From contig CAMWXE010000014.1 of NCBI GenBank assembly GCA_947178145.1, forward strand, positions 1-64,000: a DNA stretch of 64,000 nucleotides. Reading direction: 5' to 3'. Shown in pieces: positions 33,067 to 40,140 of the stretch. Made by a program: the position numbers and the translations under genes. Each line of letters opens with the position of its first letter. The stretch's first letter is position 1. The DNA comes from an uncultured Lachnospiraceae bacterium. Lineage in GTDB: Bacteria; Bacillota; Clostridia; Lachnospirales; Lachnospiraceae. A model generated the notes under the pieces. That model saw nothing but the letters and a program-made list of their open reading frames with translations, ran no database searches and was not told where the DNA came from.

Positions 33067-33729
33067 TTATATGTGAAATCTTCTTTTGAGCTCCACACGC
33101 GCCCTCCTGCCTCCAATAATCACGGTGCCTAGCAGCAGTATCAGAGAAAGATTCAGTGCTATGACGGAGACAATCGGATCAGTAATAATCTGCACAAGGC
33201 TCAAAATGATTGCCACCGCGCTGCAGATTACCATAAAAATCTGCAACATCAGATAACTCTGCCAGTTCTTGCGGTTAATAATCATAAGTGTCAGGATTCC
33301 CACATCAATGAGTAAAATCCCAGACGGAAACACATAGTTGACCGACCACCCATTGTATCCCACTGTAAAGTCAATTGCCACCAGCATAATGACCGCAATA
33401 ATCGTTAGCACTACCGTCTTTGCAATATATCCACTTGTTCCCAGTATCGCATACCGCAGCACAATATATCCAAACAGGAGAACCAGGCCACTTATAATGC
33501 ACACCAATGACTGCACTTCCGAAAGCGCACACACATCCATTAGCACAATCTCAATAACCACAGCCATAAACAGATAAAGTCTGGAGATAAACACCAGTTT
33601 CCTTGATTTCACCCGGATATCCGGATACATATTCTCCACTTCCATGGTTGGCTCCAGTACCGTACCACACAGCGGACAACGCTCTGCCTCGTCAAGTACT
33701 TCTATTTTACATTGTCTGCATCTACTCAT
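33067..33729 (-). CDS. Zinc-ribbon membrane protein (DUF6320-like)
   Basis: The 220-residue protein starts with a zinc ribbon, CRQCKIEVLDEAERCPLCG (two CxxC pairs), followed by six hydrophobic segments and a basic tail. I associate this layout with DUF6320 proteins that accompany condensation-like acyltransferases in Clostridia. Its ATG overlaps the stop of the upstream acyltransferase gene by 8 bases (ATGAGTAG), so the two are translationally coupled. The function is unknown; a membrane partner in lipid or exopolymer acylation is a guess. Confidence 0.75.
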   Translation of the reverse strand: MSRCRQCKIEVLDEAERCPLCGTVLEPTMEVENMYPDIRVKSRKLVFISRLYLFMAVVIEIVLMDVCALSEVQSLVCIISGLVLLFGYIVLRYAILGTSGYIAKTVVLTIIAVIMLVAIDFTVGYNGWSVNYVFPSGILLIDVGILTLMIINRKNWQSYLMLQIFMVICSAVAIILSLVQIITDPIVSVIALNLSLILLLGTVIIGGRRARVELKRRFHI

Positions 33730-35077
33730 AATTCACCCCGTTACTCTCAATCTCCACACTGACACCGTCCTCCGCAATCTTTCGGAAAAAACCGCGCTGC
33801 ACCGACGCATCGGCAAGGTCATAACTAAAGCTGAACACCAGTGTACTTCCATAAGAGCAGATATTCCCCTTGATATGCTGTCCCTTGGACATGGCAAGAC
33901 ACGAGTGAAACATCTCCACATACGGTTGATACTCATCGTCAACTGTAATATTTCCAATATTTGTGATCGTGGAAGTGTTTGCAAGTGCCGACTGTGTATA
34001 TACGGCACGCATGGCAATATTCTTAATCACAAGCGGCGCCGCTCTCGCCACCAATATTTTTTCATTTGATACATTATAGGAAAACAGCCGCTCCAGATTC
34101 TCCTTGTTAATCTGCTGTTTGAGGCTATCCCTGACGGCTGCAAGCACCTCCTCAAATGTGTACTCCTCCTCGACAGGGTGAAATTCCGCTGACACCATGG
34201 CAAAAAAATTCTTCGTAGTGATGGAATTAAAATACGGCCGCAGATTGACAGGCACTGCCACCCTGACAGGCTTGTCGGATGGCACACCATGCATGCACTC
34301 CCTGTAGACACTCCAGACAAATACGCCTACCAGATAATCATTGATGCTCACACCGTACTGGCGGCAGACTTTCTTAAGCTCCGGCACCTGCATATAGCCG
34401 TGCATGATTCCAAATTCGCCGGGACTGAGCCGTTCGCCTTTTATGAGATACGCTTTCTTAGTCTGGTAGCCTTTCTCAGAGCTTTTCCGATAGTTTTTCA
34501 AGAAGCTGTCCTCCCGGTTTAACGACGTACTGCTGGCCAGCAAATCGCCCTTTGTGCCTTTCAACTCGGGATGAACCAGCCTTAGATACTGATAAGTCAG
34601 TTCTTTTAAGAAATTGATGCCGCCCATGCCATCTGTCAGCACATGAAATACTTCCAGATTGATGCGGTATTTGTAGTATGTGACCCGGAACAGATAGCTG
34701 TTATTCCGGTTCGGATAGATATACCGACAGGGAAATGTCGTCTCCTCCCGGACCTTCGGCGCCGGCTTCCCATTCTCCTCAAAATAATACCAGAATACGC
34801 CCTGCCTGAGTCTGAGATTAAAGCCATCAAATTTGGGCAAAACGATCTCCAGCGCCTGCTGCAACAATTCCGGATTGATTCGCTCTGTCAATGTCACACT
34901 AATGCGGTACACATTGCTCATACTATCCCCGGCAATAACAGGAAAAAGATGGGCCGTATTATCCAGCTTGTCCCATCGAATCTCCCTTGTCGTGCTTGCC
35001 AGTCTTGCCGACTTTACCTTTTTTCGTTCCTTTTCTTCCTTCTCATTCCGCGCAGTATCTGTTGATTTTCTCTTCAT
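33722..35077 (-). CDS. Condensation-domain-like acyltransferase (alcohol acetyltransferase family)
   Basis: The protein of about 451 residues has the chloramphenicol-acetyltransferase/condensation fold pattern, with the active-site motif in EVFHVLTDGMGG (HxxxDG; the canonical first His of HHxxxDG is Phe) and a C-terminal FSFSYDLADASVQRGFF segment. A Lys/Arg/Glu-rich N-terminal tail precedes the domain. Related proteins transfer acyl groups between CoA or carrier-protein thioesters and alcohols or amines. No carrier protein or synthetase gene is nearby. I prefer the ATG at 35077, with GGGG upstream, to the one at 35089. The stop overlaps the DUF6320-like gene. Confidence 0.75.
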   Translation of the reverse strand: MKRKSTDTARNEKEEKERKKVKSARLASTTREIRWDKLDNTAHLFPVIAGDSMSNVYRISVTLTERINPELLQQALEIVLPKFDGFNLRLRQGVFWYYFEENGKPAPKVREETTFPCRYIYPNRNNSYLFRVTYYKYRINLEVFHVLTDGMGGINFLKELTYQYLRLVHPELKGTKGDLLASSTSLNREDSFLKNYRKSSEKGYQTKKAYLIKGERLSPGEFGIMHGYMQVPELKKVCRQYGVSINDYLVGVFVWSVYRECMHGVPSDKPVRVAVPVNLRPYFNSITTKNFFAMVSAEFHPVEEEYTFEEVLAAVRDSLKQQINKENLERLFSYNVSNEKILVARAAPLVIKNIAMRAVYTQSALANTSTITNIGNITVDDEYQPYVEMFHSCLAMSKGQHIKGNICSYGSTLVFSFSYDLADASVQRGFFRKIAEDGVSVEIESNGVNYE

Positions 35078-35161
35078 AGACAGCCCCATTTCTTATTAAT
35101 ACTCTATTATGTCTAGTATACTCTCAAATATGGACTGTATCAAGAAAAAATATGTAATGCG

Positions 35162-35728
35162 CTAATTCAATGCCGCCTTTCTCACGCGAACGCGCACCTG
35201 TGATCCAATCAACAGCGCGAGAACCATTTTCGCTATGTCCACCACAATAAATGGAAGCACACCAGCCGCAAACGCGGCAGGAAGCGCATCAACCAGCGTT
35301 TGTTCGGATCCGGCGCTCATCTGATATGCCAGCCATATCGTTCCAAAACCATACGTTACAGCCGTTCCCACAAGCATACCAGCAAAACTGAATACAAACT
35401 GCCCTTTCCATCTGTCTATACAGTAACCACAGATCAGCGCCATGAAGATAAATCCAATCAGATAACCGCCTGTCGGTCCAAAAAGCTTTGCCGGACCACT
35501 CGTGAAAGCCGAGAAAACAGGAAGTCCTATTAACCCCAGCAGCAAATATACTAAATAGCTGATCGTCCCACGCTTCATCCCCAGAATATAGACAGAAAAA
35601 TAAATTGCCAGATTGGTCAGCGAGATTGGTACCGGGCTAAAAGGCAAAGCCAGCGACAACGGCCCTGCAATACAAGTGACCGCAGTCATCAGACCAATTA
35701 AAGTAATTTCTTTTGTTTTTGTGTTCAT
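35162..35728 (-). CDS. bioY: BioY biotin transporter substrate-binding subunit
   Basis: The 188-residue membrane protein has the BioY pattern: GLMTAVTCIAGPLSLALPFS, VPISLTNLAIYFSVYILGMK, YLLLGLIGLPVFS, SGPAKLFGPTGGYLIGF and six predicted helices. BioY is the S-component of an ECF transporter and takes up biotin with a shared energising module encoded elsewhere. The ATG at 35728 has GGAGG 9 bases upstream; a TTG 21 bases earlier lies upstream of that site. No biotin synthesis genes are near. A promoter with a perfect palindrome lies upstream. Confidence 0.93.
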   Translation of the reverse strand: MNTKTKEITLIGLMTAVTCIAGPLSLALPFSPVPISLTNLAIYFSVYILGMKRGTISYLVYLLLGLIGLPVFSAFTSGPAKLFGPTGGYLIGFIFMALICGYCIDRWKGQFVFSFAGMLVGTAVTYGFGTIWLAYQMSAGSEQTLVDALPAAFAAGVLPFIVVDIAKMVLALLIGSQVRVRVRKAALN

Positions 35729-35759
35729 CTCATCCATCCTCCATCTCAAATGTTAACTA

Positions 35760-35801
35760 TAATTGTAAATCCAGTTTACAATTAACCCGACTAATTGTCA
35801 A
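35760..35801 (-). promoter_or_regulatory. bioY promoter with overlapping palindromic operator
   Basis: On the minus strand TTGACA (35801-35796), 17 bases and TAAACT (35778-35773) form a promoter. TAATTGTAAA (35760-35769) and TTTACAATTA (35775-35784) are perfect 10-bp arms separated by 5 bases and cover the -10. BirA sites have similar TTGTAAAC arms but a spacer of about 14-16 bases, so this may be a site for another repressor. No gene lies in 35802-35939. Confidence 0.55.
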
Positions 35802-35939
35802 TACCATAATCAAATTTGGGAAAAAATATCGTAATAGAAGCCAATCCAGCAAGTTTTTGCATAATTTCTTCCATCAGTTTTGTATCATATCCTCTTTTAA
35901 CCACCCTTTTATAATCTTTCTTAAAACTTAGATTTTATC

Positions 35940-36545
35940 TTACAATTCCTCTGTCTTGAAGGTATTATATCCCTCATAATAATAACTTATGTCAATTCCT
36001 TTCATATATACTTCCCTATTGTCTATCTGATCTGTTAATGCACTCTTCAGTAAAACCTTAATTTCCACATCCTTAATTGGGCTTCTTTCCATAGCAAGTA
36101 AATAGTCCTCTTTATCAACTTTATTCCAATCAACAACTAACTTTAATTCCTTTTTTAAAATCAAATCTAACCATATGCGCGTACTTCTTCCATTCCCTTC
36201 TCTAAATGGATGAGCTACGTTCATTTCTACGTATTTTTCAATTATTTCATCGAAAGTTGATTGTGGCATATTATCAATATGTTTTAATGCCACATCCAAA
36301 TACATTACGGATGCAAATCTAAAATTGCCTTTTGCAATATTTTCTGTTCTTACTTTGCCTGCAAAATCATATATCTCATCAAATAAGAATTTATGGATCT
36401 TTGCAAGTCCAGAAAATTTTCCAACATCAAAGTCTTCAACAATGTTGTTATCATACAATGCCACTGCTTTAATTTTACTTATTCTTTCTTCTTCTCTAGC
36501 AAGTTCTGCTGAATCGTTAATACCTAATTTATTTTCCAGTGCCAT
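35940..36545 (-). CDS. Fic-family protein, probable AMP-transferase
   Basis: The 201-residue protein has a complete Fic motif, HPFREGNGR, at residues 112-120 and the upstream helix KIHKFLFDEIYDFAGKVRTE with the flap FRFASVMYLDVALKHIDNMP. Fic enzymes usually attach AMP to target proteins. The catalytic His is intact. GGAGG lies 6 bases before the ATG at 36545; a longer frame to 36602 overlaps MazF and lacks a ribosome binding site. It follows the MazF gene by 37 bases in an AT-rich island. No classic antitoxin motif [S/T]xxxE[G/N] was seen, so it may rely on a separate inhibitor. Confidence 0.88.
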   Translation of the reverse strand: MALENKLGINDSAELAREEERISKIKAVALYDNNIVEDFDVGKFSGLAKIHKFLFDEIYDFAGKVRTENIAKGNFRFASVMYLDVALKHIDNMPQSTFDEIIEKYVEMNVAHPFREGNGRSTRIWLDLILKKELKLVVDWNKVDKEDYLLAMERSPIKDVEIKVLLKSALTDQIDNREVYMKGIDISYYYEGYNTFKTEEL

Positions 36546-36582
36546 CCTATTCCTCCACAAAACTATTATTTTGTCCAATCCA

Positions 36583-36909
36583 TTAGAAAAATGCCTTAAC
36601 ATATACCAATGTCTTTTTCAATAAGTCCTCTGGCATCTTCTCTACAAACTGAATATTCCTACTGATCACATCCAAGCATTTCATATGTTCTGTTAATATC
36701 ACACCTGTTGTCTTCGTTCTATTATCCAAAGGTATATGCAGCGGAAATTCATTACTCGTATTGGTAACAGGACGCACAACAGCAAATTTAGTTCTAATAA
36801 AAAACTGCTCATTACTTATAACTACCCCAGGTCTTCTTCTCGCTTGCTCATGTCCGGACTGTGGGCTGAAATCCAAGAATACAACATCACCTTGTTTCGG
36901 ATTATACAT
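36583..36909 (-). CDS. MazF/PemK-family endoribonuclease toxin
   Basis: The 108-residue protein starts MYNPKQGDVVFLDFSPQSGH and has ARRRPGVVIS and FPLHIPL, typical of the MazF fold that cuts mRNA at short motifs. GGAGGTG lies upstream of the ATG at 36909. Its start overlaps the stop of a MazE-like fragment (TAATG), the usual coupling of antitoxin and toxin genes. A GTG six bases earlier is an alternative. With a damaged antitoxin this toxin would be harmful if active, so it may be neutralised by another gene or be weakly expressed. Confidence 0.88.
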   Translation of the reverse strand: MYNPKQGDVVFLDFSPQSGHEQARRRPGVVISNEQFFIRTKFAVVRPVTNTSNEFPLHIPLDNRTKTTGVILTEHMKCLDVISRNIQFVEKMPEDLLKKTLVYVKAFF

Positions 36910-37125
36910 TACCACACCTCCTTCCCAACAGGAAAGTTTTCCATCATTCCCAATGCATCAAGAAATGCTTTTGGTATTCTTATCTCCTGTGAATTTCCCC
37001 ATTTCTGTTTTGCCACATTTAAATCATGACATATAGATAATTCATCCTCTATTTCCGCATTTTCAACATATTCTCTGCAGCAATTATCTATATATAATTC
37101 TACAAAAAATTTCTACATTCATCAT
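36909..37125 (-). pseudogene. Truncated, frameshifted MazE-like antitoxin
   Basis: The frame ending at the TAA shared with the mazF ATG encodes VAKQKWGNSQEIRIPKAFLD then ALGMMENFPVGKEVW. The first part is the conserved DNA-binding AbrB/MazE core; the toxin-binding C-terminal half is missing. From a GTG at 37016 it is only 35 residues. The frame stays open upstream to a TAG near 37111, where a single-base change in GAAATTTTTT (about 37106-37115) would join it to ATGs at 37122-37125 behind GGAAGG. I therefore read it as a frameshifted fusion or decayed antitoxin. Function is uncertain. Confidence 0.5.
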
Positions 37126-37147
37126 TCCTTCCGATGAAATAATCCTT

Positions 37148-37777
37148 TTAACGCTGTATCCTTCTAATGCAATACTGTTTCATAAAACTAATAATTTTTG
37201 TATCGTTTCCATTCTCATAGAATTCAATAAGTATTCCTTTGAATTCTTCCAGCTTTTCAATAGGTATTTGAAAAATACCTATATTATGCTCAATAAGTAC
37301 TTTATTCGCCATAAGCTGAGCCACTCGTTTATTTCCATCAATAAACATCTGAGTTCTTGCAATATAACAAAAGTATTTCAACGCTCTCAATTCAATATCT
37401 TCTATTTGTTCAATTTCATTTATTAAATCCATAATAATCCCAGTATGAGGCATTTCAGGTTCCCATGATGTACCACCAATCTGAACAGGAATCGTTCTTA
37501 TTTCACCTGCATAATGAAATAATAATTCTCCGACAATTTTATCAAACTCTCTTAACAGCATTATACAATTATTGTACTCAAGATTATCTAAGAGAAATTG
37601 CCATGCACGTTTCATGTTGATAACGAATAATACTTCCTCTGTTTTTGTAGTCGTAGGAGCATTTGCAAGGATTGCTTCTGTTCTAGGAAATGTAGTTCCT
37701 AATCCTTCAAGATTAGCACTTTTCCATATACTGTCCACTAACATCCTTTTTGCCATCGCTATAGCTGTATCTTGCAT
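37148..37777 (-). CDS. Fic-like protein with Gln in place of the catalytic His
   Basis: The 209-residue protein ends its core with TQMFIDGNKRVAQL (residues 142-154). Compared with HxFxxGNxR the catalytic His position is Gln143, so canonical AMP transfer is unlikely; Fic-like proteins with RQQLFxDGNKR occur widely in Firmicutes, so this may be a family trait and not decay. The N-terminal SANLEG (residues 20-25) fits the [S/T]xxxE[G/N] inhibitory motif of class II Fic proteins. GGAGG precedes the ATG. It follows the small gene at 37796 by 18 bases. Confidence 0.8.
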   Translation of the reverse strand: MQDTAIAMAKRMLVDSIWKSANLEGLGTTFPRTEAILANAPTTTKTEEVLFVINMKRAWQFLLDNLEYNNCIMLLREFDKIVGELLFHYAGEIRTIPVQIGGTSWEPEMPHTGIIMDLINEIEQIEDIELRALKYFCYIARTQMFIDGNKRVAQLMANKVLIEHNIGIFQIPIEKLEEFKGILIEFYENGNDTKIISFMKQYCIRRIQR

Positions 37778-37795
37778 TTTGTCATTCCTCCACTT

Positions 37796-38017
37796 TTAAG
37801 AAACATATTTCTTTTTATATTGCTTTCTTGGTACAAATCTATTCCAATCAACCTTAGTTTTCCGTTTCTCCTGATGGTTCCTACCATATACTTTATGCCA
37901 TTCCTCCAAACTCATTACATGTGCGGAGTTTCTAATTCTGACTGTCACCATCTGTTTTCCATGACATTCAAACTCTTTTATCACTTCATATTCGTCATTC
38001 ACATCTATATCTTCCAT
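37796..38017 (-). CDS. Small unrecognised protein upstream of the Fic-like gene
   Basis: This 73-residue protein begins MEDIDVNDEYEVIKEFECHG, is acidic at the N-terminus and strongly basic at the C-terminus (KRKTKVDWNRFVPRKQYKKK). GGAG lies 10 bases before the ATG and the gene is directly followed by the Fic-like gene, so the pair is probably co-transcribed. Size and position fit an antitoxin or accessory protein, but I recognise no domain. Confidence 0.55.
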   Translation of the reverse strand: MEDIDVNDEYEVIKEFECHGKQMVTVRIRNSAHVMSLEEWHKVYGRNHQEKRKTKVDWNRFVPRKQYKKKYVS

Positions 38018-38040
38018 ATTATATCATTTCTCCACTATAA

Positions 38041-38070
38041 AAGCCACCAGATTTTTCTTTCTGATGGCTT
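38041..38070 (-). terminator. Terminator upstream of the Fic/MazF island
   Basis: AAGCCACCAGA (38041-38051) and TCTGATGGCTT (38060-38070) pair with a single mismatch and, on the minus strand, are followed by TTTTATAG. It would stop minus-strand transcription arriving from the IS66 remnant. The bases 38071-38201 hold no gene I can support. Confidence 0.55.
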
Positions 38071-38201
38071 CATATTATCTGTTCCATATTCACTTTTAAC
38101 TCCCATATTACCTCTTATTATGCTTCCCATTTATAATATTCTGATTCACCTGCGAATTAGATAAGTCATTCATAATCCTATCTTCATTTATTTTTCCATA
38201 A

Positions 38202-38550
38202 TCAATCTTTCCAACATGGATATTTGTCGGTGCTTTCGACACTCCGGAATGTCACAGCCTGCTGCTGTTTTCTTTTGTAGCTTCTTAACAGCCTTTCGGC
38301 TTCATTGTTGGTGGCCGGCGCCCTGCGGTCATGCAGGAACAGAAGGTGGCTGTCCGTGTATTGTTCCATACCCGTCAGGGGAAGCACACACGCAGACATA
38401 TGCACATTGATCTTTGCAGTCGTCAGGTCTTTGTGCATAACGGGTGCCGGGAGCAGGTCTGCATAGATCTTTTTTCGCTCCGCTCCCGTTTTTTTGGCAA
38501 ATTCGCCGCACAGTTTACCCCGCTTTTTATAAAAGTATATCAGAAATGAA
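38202..38550 (-). pseudogene. IS66-family transposase C-terminal remnant
   Basis: A minus-strand open frame from about 38550 reads YFYKKRGKLCGEFAKKTGAE and later HLLFLHDRRAPATNNEAERL then LRSYKRKQQQAVTFRSVEST. The last part is the well-known C-terminus of IS66 TnpC transposases with the catalytic Glu in NNEAER. The rest of the transposase, the accessory tnpA/tnpB genes and the terminal repeats are absent, and the frame stops shortly after, so it is a decayed fragment. It marks past mobile-element activity between the toxin island and the DnaA-box cluster. Confidence 0.7.
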
Positions 38551-38593
38551 CAAAAAAGCGAATCCGTCGAAAACCGTATACTGGCATTTTATC

Positions 38594-38757
38594 GGTGGAT
38601 AACACGGTTTTCATCAGAAATATTTGTGGATGACTGTCATGTTTCCAGACTAAAGCTGCACCTGTATAAAACAGTTTTGTGGATAAGTGCTTATATAAAT
38701 GCAAAGAGGAACGTATTGGAATAATCTTCTTTTTAAAACTGGAATTATTGTGGATAA
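38594..38757 (+). other. Cluster of four DnaA-box-like 9-mers
   Basis: TGTGGATAA, the complement of the DnaA box TTATCCACA, occurs exactly at 38678-38686 and 38749-38757. One-mismatch forms lie at 38594-38602 (GGTGGATAA) and 38625-38633 (TGTGGATGA). All four point the same way within 164 bases, in AT-rich DNA with no convincing gene (38551-38995). No dnaA, dnaN or plasmid rep gene is in view. Confidence 0.5.
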
Positions 38758-38941
38758 GAAAAAAATAAATTTGGTCACATTTCACAATGGTTTATTGGGG
38801 GGGGAGTAAGCAGTAACAACTTGTAAACACACTCAACCTTGACAATATTACCTGAAGGATATAAAAAAGAAGTAATTATTTTGTACCTTGAAAAGCGAAT
38901 AGTGAAGTGTTAGAAAATTGATAGACTTTGCTGCCTGGTTA

Positions 38942-38950
38942 TGTTATACT
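38942..38950 (+). promoter_or_regulatory. Extended -10 promoter of the small orphan gene
   Basis: TGTTATACT is an extended -10 element (TG, one base, TATACT) 45 bases before the ATG at 38996. No strong -35 is seen at the right distance. Confidence 0.45.
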
Positions 38951-38995
38951 AAAAATGATACAACAATGTGTTTCATAATTGGGAGGTGATCATAT

Positions 38996-39190
38996 ATGCC
39001 TAGTGTGTCAGATATCGTAAAAGATTCTGTTGTTGAGTTTTCAAGATTGCAAGATTGGATGATATTAGCGAAAAAAAATAATGATCTTGAAACATACGAA
39101 CAAATGTATAAACGTTATATTGAATTGAAAGTTATTTTAACAACTGCAGGCGTTAATCTTACAGAACAACTTGATAGAATTAAAGAATAA
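38996..39190 (+). CDS. Small helical protein of unknown function
   Basis: The 64-residue protein MPSVSDIVKDSVVEFSRLQD onward is predicted to be two helices with heptad-like spacing (YEQMYKRYIELKVILTTAGV). A strong ribosome binding site GGGAGGTGAT precedes the ATG, an extended -10 promoter lies upstream and an intrinsic terminator follows, so it is a complete one-gene unit and very likely expressed. No family is recognised. Confidence 0.75.
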   Translation: MPSVSDIVKDSVVEFSRLQDWMILAKKNNDLETYEQMYKRYIELKVILTTAGVNLTEQLDRIKE

Positions 39191-39211
39191 AATTGAATAG
39201 CAACAAATAAT

Positions 39212-39245
39212 AAGGGTGCAAAGTCTATCAAATAGCACCCTTTTA
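39212..39245 (+). terminator. Intrinsic terminator of the small orphan gene
   Basis: AAGGGTGC (39212-39219) and GCACCCTT (39235-39242) are perfect 8-bp arms followed by TTT. Confidence 0.85.
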
Positions 39246-39394
39246 TAATAGGTAGTGTCAAGTAAGTCTCGAGTAATTATCATATTGCTATGCCATTTGT
39301 GCAAGATATTCTCCTTTCTTTTATTTTTATCCAAACATACGTCTGATTACTTCTTTGATTACCTTTTAATTACCCATAACAAAAAACTATCAAA

Positions 39395-39417
39395 AAAACT
39401 TGTAAAATAAAAGTTTT
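39395..39417 (-). terminator. Possible terminator of the tRNA operon
   Basis: AAAACTT (39395-39401) and AAGTTTT (39411-39417) form an AT-rich stem; on the minus strand a T-run follows. It lies 16 bases beyond the tRNA-Val gene. Confidence 0.4.
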
Positions 39418-39432
39418 CGGACATTAAAATAA

Positions 39433-39506
39433 TGGAAGCAAGGGGGCTCGAACCCCTGACCTCTCGCGTGTGAGGCGAACGCTCATCCCGGCTGAGCTAT
39501 GCTTCC
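39433..39506 (-). tRNA. tRNA-Val (anticodon CAC)
   Basis: On the minus strand a full cloverleaf folds: acceptor GGAAGCA/TGCTTCC, D-stem GCTC/GAGC, anticodon stem TTCGC/GCGAG with loop CTCACAC (anticodon CAC), T-stem AGGGG/CCCCT with TTCGAAC. The discriminator is A and CCA is not encoded. It is 30 bases downstream of the tRNA-Ala gene and probably co-transcribed with it. Confidence 0.93.
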
Positions 39507-39536
39507 AAACAAATGATACTCTCTCTCACGAAAGAA

Positions 39537-39609
39537 TGGAGATAGCGAGACTCGAACTCGTGACCTATACGTTGCGAACGTATCGCTCTCCCAACTGAGC
39601 TATATCCCC
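39537..39609 (-). tRNA. tRNA-Ala (anticodon CGC)
   Basis: On the minus strand the cloverleaf has acceptor GGGGATA/TATCTCC with the G3-U70 pair that identifies alanine tRNAs, D-stem GCTC/GAGC, anticodon stem ATACG/CGTAT with loop TTCGCAA (anticodon CGC), and T-arm with TTCGAGT. CCA is not encoded. It reads the codon GCG. Confidence 0.94.
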
Positions 39610-39618
39610 ATGTAAGAT

Positions 39619-39646
39619 ATTATATCATAGCGGGAGCAGAATGCAA
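39619..39646 (-). promoter_or_regulatory. Promoter of the tRNA-Ala/tRNA-Val operon
   Basis: On the minus strand TTGCAT (39646-39641), 16 bases and a perfect TATAAT (39624-39619) stand 10 bases before the tRNA-Ala 5' end. Confidence 0.75.
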
Positions 39647-39717
39647 GTAAAAAATATAGTGTTCGCCAAAATAATTCGTTACCAGTCAAATTATAACTGT
39701 ATTTTTCTCTCTTCCTG

Positions 39718-39726
39718 TGGTATACT
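39718..39726 (+). promoter_or_regulatory. Extended -10 promoter of the DUF1622 gene
   Basis: TGGTATACT is an extended -10 (TG, one base, TATACT) 39 bases before the ATG at 39765; the -35 region is weak. Confidence 0.45.
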
Positions 39727-39764
39727 TTTTAATAAATAGAAAAATAACACACAGGAGGTTCGCT

Positions 39765-40118
39765 ATGCACGCAATCATAAAAATGCTGGAATCGCTACTG
39801 ACCAATATTGTTGAAATCTGTACAATTCTCCTTGAACTATTCGGTATTGCCGTTCTAGTTGTCACAGCCATAAAATGTTTTTGGTACTGGTTCAAGCGCG
39901 ATTCCCGAATCAGGCTGGTACTGGCGCAAGGAATCGCTTTATCACTGGAATTCAAGATGGGCAGCGAAGTTCTGCGTACGGTCGTCGTGCGCGAGTGGGG
40001 CGAGCTAGGTATCCTGGGCGTTATTATCCTGCTGCGCAGCATTCTCACTTTCCTGATCCACTGGGAAATCAAACACGAAGAGAAAGCGCTCGCACTGGAC
40101 AAAAAAGAAGATCAATAA
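39765..40118 (+). CDS. DUF1622-family membrane protein
   Basis: The 117-residue protein has two hydrophobic segments around LLELFGIAVLVVTAIKCFWY and LGILGVIILLRSILTFLIHW, with the conserved RLVLAQGIALSLEFKMGSEV and VLRTVVV between them. This is the DUF1622 pattern, small inner-membrane proteins of unknown function. AGGAGG precedes the ATG at 39765. The SprA-like gene follows after 22 bases. Confidence 0.85.
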   Translation: MHAIIKMLESLLTNIVEICTILLELFGIAVLVVTAIKCFWYWFKRDSRIRLVLAQGIALSLEFKMGSEVLRTVVVREWGELGILGVIILLRSILTFLIHWEIKHEEKALALDKKEDQ

Positions 40119-40140
40119 ACAATAAAAGGAGGTCTGTCAT

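Noticed and set aside
37148-37777. Broken Fic gene because of the missing catalytic His
   Set aside because: The frame is complete with a good ribosome binding site, and Fic-like proteins with Gln at this position are common in Firmicutes, so it is more likely a distinct subfamily than a pseudogene.
38594-38757. Chromosomal replication origin
   Set aside because: DnaA-box-like sites are there, but dnaA, dnaN, rpmH and an AT-rich unwinding element typical of oriC are missing.
38540-38785. Minus-strand open frame of 81 codons across the DnaA-box cluster
   Set aside because: No ribosome binding site, low-complexity composition, overlap with the repeated 9-mers and no recognisable protein.
38795-38805. 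G-run near 38800 as a phase-variation tract
   Set aside because: No gene start or promoter is close enough for the run length to control; the nearest gene begins about 190 bases away.
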